Source of the DNA: Novosphingobium decolorationis
GTDB taxonomy: Bacteria; Pseudomonadota; Alphaproteobacteria; Sphingomonadales; Sphingomonadaceae
Direction of reading: 5' to 3'
NCBI RefSeq assembly: GCF_018417475.1
Contig: NZ_CP054856.1
Coordinates: forward strand, 1,217,001-1,281,000
Length of the DNA stretch: 64,000 nt
Shown: in pieces, positions 56,800-64,000 of the stretch
Layout of the letters: each line of letters begins with the position of its first letter
How positions within the stretch are numbered: position 1 is the first letter of the stretch
Notes under the pieces: model-generated
Told to the model about the DNA's origin: nothing
What the model saw: only the letters and a program-made list of their open reading frames with translations
Database searches by the model: none
Position numbers and translations under genes: made by a program

Positions 56800-57564
56800 A
56801 TGAACAGCCCCGCCTCCACCCCCGCCGGTTCCGCCAGCGCTGCCTTTGCCCCGCTCCCGCGCCGCCGCGGCCGGATCCACTATCGCAAGCTCGACGAGAC
56901 CGCGCCCTGGGGCTTCGAGGACTGGGACATCACGCTCGGCGCCGATGGCATGCGCACGCTCACCTCGCACTGCGAGCTCGCCATCGCGGGCGACGTCGTC
57001 GTGCGCGACAGCGTGATTTCGGTCCACGCCGACTTCCACCCTTGCGAGGCCTACGTGCGGATCATGAACAAGGGGCTCCTGACCGGCAGCGGCTGGTTCC
57101 GCTTCACCGACACCGAGGCCCACTGCGAGAGCTATTCGCAGGATCTGGGGCGGGTCAGCCAGACCATCGAGATCCAGCGCCCGATGCGCGGCTTTGGCCT
57201 TCATGCGGTGCAGTCCGACGGCTGGCTGGCCGCCACCTTCCCCTTCGAGAAGGGCGTGGGCCATGTCGAGTTCAAGGGCCGCAACCTGATGCACAGCCTG
57301 CATCATCTGGGCGCCACCGGCCCGAGCCTGGCCACCACCACCTCGGGCTTCGAATTCCTGGGCGTGGAGGAGGTGACGGTCCCGGCCGGCACCTTCACCT
57401 GCAACCGGGTGCGCCTGCGCGGCATCGTCAACGACCACCCGCCCTACGACATGTGGCTGAGCCGTGACGCCGACCGCCTCTACATCAAGGGCGAGGCGCA
57501 AGGGTACCTCGCCTCGGTCTTCGAACTCGTCGAACTGGACGGCGCGCCGCTCGGCGACGCCTGA
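56800..57564 (+). CDS. Uncharacterised 254-residue protein of the hydrolase cluster
   Basis: A soluble protein without signal peptide. It is rich in beta strands; the last third (FEFLGVEEVTVPAGTFTCNRVRLRGIVNDHPPYDMWLSRDADRLYIKGEAQGYLASVFELVEL) resembles the DUF3108-like/lipocalin pattern in which a beta-barrel binds a hydrophobic ligand. No catalytic motif is evident. GGGAGA precedes the ATG. It is the first gene of the rightward operon with two alpha/beta hydrolases and a GntR regulator, so it may bind or process the same substrate. Confidence 0.7.
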   Translation: MNSPASTPAGSASAAFAPLPRRRGRIHYRKLDETAPWGFEDWDITLGADGMRTLTSHCELAIAGDVVVRDSVISVHADFHPCEAYVRIMNKGLLTGSGWFRFTDTEAHCESYSQDLGRVSQTIEIQRPMRGFGLHAVQSDGWLAATFPFEKGVGHVEFKGRNLMHSLHHLGATGPSLATTTSGFEFLGVEEVTVPAGTFTCNRVRLRGIVNDHPPYDMWLSRDADRLYIKGEAQGYLASVFELVELDGAPLGDA

Positions 57565-57611
57565 GCCCCACCCTGCCCTCTCGCCTGAACCAACCGAAAG
57601 ACCCCGCCTCC

Positions 57612-58976
57612 ATGGAAATCACCCGCCACTTCGTCGATGTCGGCTCCCGGCGCGTCCACTACCGCCGCTGCGGCGCAGGCCCCGTCGTGCTCATGGTCCA
57701 CCAGAGCCCGCGCTCCTCGACCGAGTACGAGGCGCTGATGCGCACCTGGGGCGCGAACTTCACCTGCATTGCGCCCGACACGCCGGGTTTCGGCCAGTCC
57801 GATCCCCTGCCCGAGGCAGATGCCACCATCGATGACTTCTCCGACGCACTGGTCGACCTGCTCGATGCACTGGGGCTGGAGAAGGTCGCGGCCTATGGCT
57901 TCCACTCGGGCGGCACGATCCTGGTCAACACGCTCAAGCGCGCGCCCCAGCGTTTCACCGCGCTCGCCATCGGCGGCTACGCGATCTGGACCGAGGAAGA
58001 GAGCAAGGCCTTCTCGGAGAGCTATCTCCCGCCCTTCCAGCCCAGTGGCTACGGCGAACACCTGACCTGGCTGTGGAACCGCATTCTGGAGCAGACCTGG
58101 TTCTTCCCCTGGTTCGACACCCGCAAGGAGGCGCGTATTGGCGTCGCCCATGCCGATCCGGTGCGCGTGGACGCCGTGATCCGCGAGATGCTCGATTCGG
58201 GCGATGCCTACCGCGTGGGCTATGGCGCGGTGCTGCGCGCCCCGCGCGAAGTGCCCGGCCCCAGCGACGAGACCCGCCCCGTCCTCATCCTCGCCTACGC
58301 CGCCGACGTTCTTTACGAGCACATCGACCGCCTGCCCGCCCTTCCCGCCCAGTGGGAAGCGCGCAAGGTCGCCACGCCCGCCGACCAGCAGGACCAGCAC
58401 ATCGCGCACCTGGGCGCCCACGCCTGCCCGCCCCCGGCGCAGCTGGGCGAATGCGCGGACGAAGGTTTCCTGACCCTCACCTGCGAGGGCTTCTCAGGGC
58501 GCCTGCACTGGCGCGGTCTCAGGGATGCTGGCAAGCCACTGGCGATCCATGCGCCGGGCAGTTCGCTCGAACTCCTCGACACGACCTCGGCCTGCGCCAT
58601 CGATCTGCCCGGCCACGGCCTCTCGGATGACTGGAGCGGCCCTGCGCCGACCGACCTCGCCAGCTGGATGGCGGTGCTCGAGGCGGCTCAGCAGGCCCTG
58701 GGCTGCAGCGAGATCGTCCTGCCGCCTGCCCCGCTCGGCGATCCCGAGGCGCTGTTCCCCGATCTCACCCCCGACCGTTTCGGCGCCTACCTCACCCGCG
58801 CCTGGTCAATCGTGCGCGCGGGCAAGATGTTCGCGCCGTGGTACGAGGCAAACCCGGCAAACGCGATCGACTTTGTCCCCGAGGCGCTCGATCCCCAGAC
58901 CTTGCGCATCGAGCACCGCGCCCTTCTGCGCAGCCGCGCCGCGAAGGCGTGGGCAAGTGCCTGCCAGAACGTGTAA
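57612..58976 (+). CDS. Alpha/beta hydrolase with a degenerate second hydrolase-like half
   Basis: A 454-residue protein. The first ~270 residues are an alpha/beta hydrolase: VVLMVHQSPRSSTEYEALM in place of the usual HGFP loop, DTPGFGQSDP, and the nucleophile elbow GFHSGG with S99. The second part (GKPLAIHAPGSSLELLDTTSACAIDLPGHGLSDDWSGPAPTDLASWMAVLEAAQQALG) repeats the start of a hydrolase fold but has no GxSxG elbow. It looks like a duplicated and decayed second domain, perhaps structural. Family members split esters, amides or C-C bonds; the substrate is unknown. Confidence 0.82.
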   Translation: MEITRHFVDVGSRRVHYRRCGAGPVVLMVHQSPRSSTEYEALMRTWGANFTCIAPDTPGFGQSDPLPEADATIDDFSDALVDLLDALGLEKVAAYGFHSGGTILVNTLKRAPQRFTALAIGGYAIWTEEESKAFSESYLPPFQPSGYGEHLTWLWNRILEQTWFFPWFDTRKEARIGVAHADPVRVDAVIREMLDSGDAYRVGYGAVLRAPREVPGPSDETRPVLILAYAADVLYEHIDRLPALPAQWEARKVATPADQQDQHIAHLGAHACPPPAQLGECADEGFLTLTCEGFSGRLHWRGLRDAGKPLAIHAPGSSLELLDTTSACAIDLPGHGLSDDWSGPAPTDLASWMAVLEAAQQALGCSEIVLPPAPLGDPEALFPDLTPDRFGAYLTRAWSIVRAGKMFAPWYEANPANAIDFVPEALDPQTLRIEHRALLRSRAAKAWASACQNV

Positions 58977-58998
58977 AGATACAGCGCATGGAGGTAAG

Positions 58999-59022
58999 GG
59001 GGCGCGTCGAAAGGCGCCCCCG
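58999..59022 (+). other. GC-rich hairpin between hydrolase and GntR genes
   Basis: GGGGGCGC and GCGCCCCC form an 8-bp perfect stem with an 8-base loop and no T-run. It may dampen expression of the downstream regulator or protect the upstream message. Confidence 0.45.
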
Positions 59023-59055
59023 GCGCCCGATATCCGATCTGACTAGGGAGAGACC

Positions 59056-59808
59056 GTGAGCAAGAGGCAGGCGCCACGTTACGAACAGCTCGCCGACGAA
59101 CTGCGCCGCGCGATCCGCTCCGGCCAGTTCGACACGGATGCGACCTTTCCCACCGAGAACGCGCTGTGCGAGCACTATGGCGTCAGCCGCTTCACCGTGC
59201 GCGAGGCCCTGCGCTGCCTCCAGAACGACCGGCTGATCTCGCGCCGACGCGGCTCGGGCACCGTGGTGGAGCCACGCAGCGTGCGCGAGAGCGCGCGTTT
59301 CCAGGCCTTTTCCAGCCTCGATGCCAGCCGCCAGTACGCGGCCGATGCGCGCATGACGCTGGCCCGCGACGGCGAGGCCGCCCTGCCCCGCAGCCTGGCC
59401 GCCTTTGTCGAAGCCCAGCACACGGCCCTTCACAAGGGCAAGTGGGCGCGCCTGCGGGGCCTTCTCACCCAGGGCGGCGGCGATGACCACCCTGTCGCCG
59501 CGATCGAGGCCTACGTCCGCCCGGACCTGGCGCATCTATTGGAACGCGTCGATCTCGATTCGCGCGCGCTCTTTCGCCAGCTCGAAAGCCACGGGGACTT
59601 CACCATCGGGCGCGTGATCCAGCAGATCGCCTCGGTCCCGGCCAGTATCGCCATGGCCAAGGCGCTCGGGATCCCGCGCCGTACACCGTGCCTGCGAATC
59701 GTGCGCGTCTACCACGACAGCGACGGCGTCCCCTTCGAGATCACCAACACCCACCACCCGGGCGAGGCCTTCTCCTATTCCATGGTGATCGAGCCCGAAC
59801 AGACCTGA
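59056..59808 (+). CDS. GntR-family regulator, HutC subfamily
   Basis: A 250-residue regulator. The winged helix is PRYEQLADELRRAIRSGQFDTDATFPTENALCEHYGVSRFTVREALRCLQNDRLISRRRGSGTVV. The C-terminal UTRA ligand domain is seen in PRRTPCLRIVRVYHDSDGVPFEITNTHHPGEAFSYSMVIE. GTG 59056 follows AGGGAGA. Located inside the hydrolase operon, it probably senses the substrate or a breakdown product and represses the divergent cluster. Confidence 0.93.
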   Translation: MSKRQAPRYEQLADELRRAIRSGQFDTDATFPTENALCEHYGVSRFTVREALRCLQNDRLISRRRGSGTVVEPRSVRESARFQAFSSLDASRQYAADARMTLARDGEAALPRSLAAFVEAQHTALHKGKWARLRGLLTQGGGDDHPVAAIEAYVRPDLAHLLERVDLDSRALFRQLESHGDFTIGRVIQQIASVPASIAMAKALGIPRRTPCLRIVRVYHDSDGVPFEITNTHHPGEAFSYSMVIEPEQT

Positions 59809-59837
59809 GCCCTGTACGCCCCTGCAAGGAGACATCC

Positions 59838-60743
59838 ATGACGGCCGTTCGCCGCCGCTACGTCGAGGGCCGTTTCGGCCAGGTCCACGCCCGGATCGCG
59901 CAGCCCGACAGGGACTGCGGCAAACGCCCGCTCCTGCTCATCCACATGAGCCCGATGACAGGCCGCATCTTCGAGGCGCTGGCGGGCGAAATGGGCGAGG
60001 ACCGGCTGGCCGTCGCCTTCGACACGCCGGGCTATGGCCAGTCCGATGCCCCGGACACGCAGCCCTCCATCGAGACGTACGCCGCCGCGCTGGGCGAGGC
60101 GATGGAGGCGCTTGCTCCCGATGGCCCCTTTGACATCCTGGGCTATCATACAGGTTCGCTGACCGCGACCGCGCTTGCCGCGCTCAGCCCTGGGCGGGTG
60201 GGCCGTCTCGTCCTCATCGGCGCGCCGCTCTTCAACCCTGACGAGCGTGCCACCTTCAGGAGCTACTACGGCCCGACGAGCCCCTGCGCGGACGGCGAGC
60301 ACCTCGCGCGGCGCTGGCGCGGCTTTGTCCATCATTACCGACGCCCGGGCATGAGCCTGGAGGAGGTCGCCGAGCACTTCGAGGAGGCCATGACCGGCGG
60401 CGCCAACGCCTGGTGGGGCCATGCCGCGGCCTTCGATTACGAGCTGGAAGCGGCCCTCAAGGCCCTCGCCCATCCCACGCTCATCCTCAAGACCGGCGAT
60501 GACCTTGCCCTCCAGACCGAGCCTGCCCGCCGCCTTTCGCCGCACATCGACATGTTCGACGCGCCCGGCTGGGGCCATGGCTTTGCCACCACCCACGCCC
60601 GGGACCTTGCCGCCGTGCTGCGCGCCTGGCTCGATGCCGGGAGCCGGGAGGCGCGGACCGCCGTGATGGGTGCCCCGGCCCCGGCCTCCGCCCTTGGTCC
60701 GATATGGCCCCCACCCGAGGCGGGAAGCTTCGCGCCGGAATGA
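59838..60743 (+). CDS. Alpha/beta hydrolase with threonine at the nucleophile position
   Basis: A 301-residue alpha/beta hydrolase-fold protein. LLLIHMSPMTGRIFEAL and FDTPGYGQSDAP match the N-terminal half of the hydrolase two genes upstream, so they share a subfamily. The elbow is GYHTGS with T105 where serine is usual. The acid and histidine positions are plausible as LILKTGDDLAL and GWGHGFATTH. AAGGAGA lies before the ATG. It may be a threonine-nucleophile enzyme or a member with another mechanism. Confidence 0.85.
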   Translation: MTAVRRRYVEGRFGQVHARIAQPDRDCGKRPLLLIHMSPMTGRIFEALAGEMGEDRLAVAFDTPGYGQSDAPDTQPSIETYAAALGEAMEALAPDGPFDILGYHTGSLTATALAALSPGRVGRLVLIGAPLFNPDERATFRSYYGPTSPCADGEHLARRWRGFVHHYRRPGMSLEEVAEHFEEAMTGGANAWWGHAAAFDYELEAALKALAHPTLILKTGDDLALQTEPARRLSPHIDMFDAPGWGHGFATTHARDLAAVLRAWLDAGSREARTAVMGAPAPASALGPIWPPPEAGSFAPE

Positions 60744-61147
60744 CCCTGAGCTGAAACTTGCGACCGATTCGCAAAAGCCACCTCATCCTGACGCCCCGCA
60801 CCCACTGGGGGCCTCCCGGACAGCCCGGCCCGCGCACCATTTTTCGCACCTGCAGAACCCCGGCTTACGGCCCGAAAATGGGCATTTCCGGCACGTTGCG
60901 CCCTACGTGTTAGAAAACTTTGGCCCGCGCCAAGCAAATTTCGACCCCGCCACGTCTGGCCATATCTTGACCAAGGGGCCAAGTTACGCTTGACGCACGC
61001 CACACGAGATGGGTCATGTCCCGCTTCGCCCCGGAGGCTGCGGCGGTGTGGCCCGACCACGCCGCAGGCGCCGCCAGGCGGGATCTTCCCGCTCCCGGCG
61101 CGCCGAGCGAACTAACGAATTTTGCGCATACCGAGGAATTTGACACG
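60744..61147 (+). other. Intergenic region before fpr
   Basis: No gene is seen in these 404 bp. An open frame from 61016 joins the fpr frame but has no ribosome-binding site and adds a low-quality, proline/alanine-rich N-terminus; it is probably leader. TTGACC at 60967 and other partial elements occur without a convincing -10. No terminator is evident after the hydrolase gene. Confidence 0.45.
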
Positions 61148-61966
61148 ATGAGCGAACCCACTGCCGAAGCCCCGGTAACTCTCGAACCCACCAAGGCGCT
61201 GAGCGTCGAGACGGTGAACTCGGTCCATCACTGGAACGACCGCCTCTTCAGCTTCAAGATCACGCGTCCCTCGACCTTCCGTTTCCGCTCGGGCGAATTC
61301 ATCATGATCGGCCTGATGGACGACAACGGCCGCCCGCTGCTGCGCGCCTACTCGGTCGCCAGCCCCGCCTGGGACGAGGAACTCGAGTTCCTCTCGATCA
61401 AGGTCCAGGACGGCCCGCTGACCTCGCGCCTGCAGAAGATCCAGCCCGGCGACCAGATCTTCCTGGGCCGCAAGCCGGTCGGCACGCTCGTCACCGACGC
61501 GCTGCTTCCGGGCAAGCGCCTGTTCTTCTTCTCGACCGGCACCGGTCTTGCTCCCTTCATGTCGCTCGCGCGCGATCCCGACGTCTACGAGATGTTCGAC
61601 CAGGTCGTCTGCGTCCACGGCGTGCGCCAGGTGAGCGACCTTGCCTACCGCGAGATGCTCGAAGCGCGTCTCGCCGAGGACCCGCTGGTGGGCGAAGAGG
61701 CGGTGGAGAAGTTCCACTACGTTCCTTCGGTGACGCGTGAGGAATTCCACACCACCGGCCGCATCGGTGACCTCATCGAGAACGGCCGCCTGTTCCAGGG
61801 CCTGGACGGCGATGCCAAGCTCAACCCGGAGACCGACCGCATCATGCTGTGCGGCTCGATGGACATGATCAAGGGCCAGGCCGAGTACCTCGAAAGCATC
61901 GGCTTTACCGAGGGCTCCAACTCCAAGCCCGGCGACTTCGTGATCGAGCGCGCCTTCGTCGACTGA
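61148..61966 (+). CDS. fpr: Ferredoxin-NADP+ reductase
   Basis: A 272-residue FAD/NADP reductase. FAD contacts are LLRAYSVASPAWDEELEFLSIKVQDGPLTSRLQKIQPGDQIFLGRKPVGTLV; the NADP-side motif is LFFFSTGTGLAPFMSLARDP; the end is NSKPGDFVIERAFVD. ATG 61148 with GAGGAA nearby is preferred over an upstream frame start. It moves electrons between NADPH and ferredoxin/flavodoxin, often under oxidative stress. It converges on katG through a shared terminator. It could supply reducing power to the ferredoxin-type sulfite reductase at the other end of the window. Confidence 0.93.
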   Translation: MSEPTAEAPVTLEPTKALSVETVNSVHHWNDRLFSFKITRPSTFRFRSGEFIMIGLMDDNGRPLLRAYSVASPAWDEELEFLSIKVQDGPLTSRLQKIQPGDQIFLGRKPVGTLVTDALLPGKRLFFFSTGTGLAPFMSLARDPDVYEMFDQVVCVHGVRQVSDLAYREMLEARLAEDPLVGEEAVEKFHYVPSVTREEFHTTGRIGDLIENGRLFQGLDGDAKLNPETDRIMLCGSMDMIKGQAEYLESIGFTEGSNSKPGDFVIERAFVD

Positions 61967-61992
61967 TTTCGTCTCCATGTACCCGAGACACG

Positions 61993-62023
61993 AAAAGGGC
62001 CGCAGCGATGCGGCCCTTTTTTT
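61993..62023. terminator. Bidirectional terminator between fpr and katG
   Basis: A 12-bp perfect stem (AAAAGGGCCGCA and complement) with a 4-base loop, T7 on the right and an A-run on the left. It can stop both converging transcripts. Confidence 0.93.
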
Positions 62024-62041
62024 GTGTCCGGTACGATGCGC

Positions 62042-64000
<1,959 letters not shown>

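Noticed and set aside
61016..61147. N-terminal extension of Fpr from the ATG at 61016
   Set aside because: The family begins close to the ATG at 61148, which has a GAGGAA site; the extension is proline/alanine rich and matches nothing.

Overview
The window is high-GC DNA (about two thirds G+C by eye) from an alphaproteobacterium, most likely a sphingomonad of the Novosphingobium/Sphingobium kind. The pointers are a siroheme/DUF2849/CysI/DUF934/APS-reductase sulfur operon, PutA with a divergent Lrp-type regulator, two TonB-dependent receptors of which one is the long catabolic type, many MFS carriers, and GTG starts with 1-4 bp translational-coupling overlaps. No rRNA, tRNA or CRISPR array was seen. 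The genus is inference; no marker gene is present.

Layout. 0-5.3 kb: end of a GGDEF-EAL protein, then assimilatory sulfate reduction (cobA, DUF2849, cysI, DUF934, cysH) closed by a strong terminator. 5.9-8.5 kb: an IS21-family element with intact ends and istB but a frameshifted istA. 8.6-14.1 kb: an MFS exporter, putA and its divergent regulator. 14.6-22.4 kb: an operon of a signal-peptide protein, a sodium:solute symporter, a 40-residue membrane protein, an aspartate-carbamoyltransferase paralogue and asparagine synthetase, facing an MFS carrier and an M20 amidohydrolase pseudogene with two lesions. 22.5-30.5 kb (minus strand): three Tad-type pseudopilin-like proteins, then flotillin, a YqiJ-like protein, an XpaC-like protein and TelA, then fdhD. 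30.8-34.4 kb: all four acetyl-CoA carboxylase subunits in a row (accD-B-C-A). 34.4-38.0 kb: fructokinase-type ROK kinase, disaccharide carrier and LacI regulator. 38.2-45.4 kb: an HscC-type Hsp70 with a J-like membrane partner, an exported MsrA whose start is out of frame through a C8 tract, and two flavoproteins. 45.5-52.0 kb: an iron/heme block with an IsdG-type heme monooxygenase, truncated hemoglobin, double-headed TetR regulator, Fur-box siderophore receptor and PepSY protein. 52.0-60.7 kb: an uncharacterised divergent uptake/catabolic cluster (VOC protein, MFS, TonB receptor against a 254-residue protein, two unusual alpha/beta hydrolases and a GntR/HutC regulator). 61.1-64.0 kb: ferredoxin-NADP reductase and katG, cut by the window end.

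The best candidates for undescribed biology are the carbamoyltransferase/asparagine-synthetase/symporter operon (14.6-19.7 kb), the divergent hydrolase cluster (52-60.7 kb), and the iron/heme block with its G10 tract and tandem TetR protein. Several genes look switched off or switchable: istA, the M20 hydrolase, msrA, and the start of the 14.65 kb gene.
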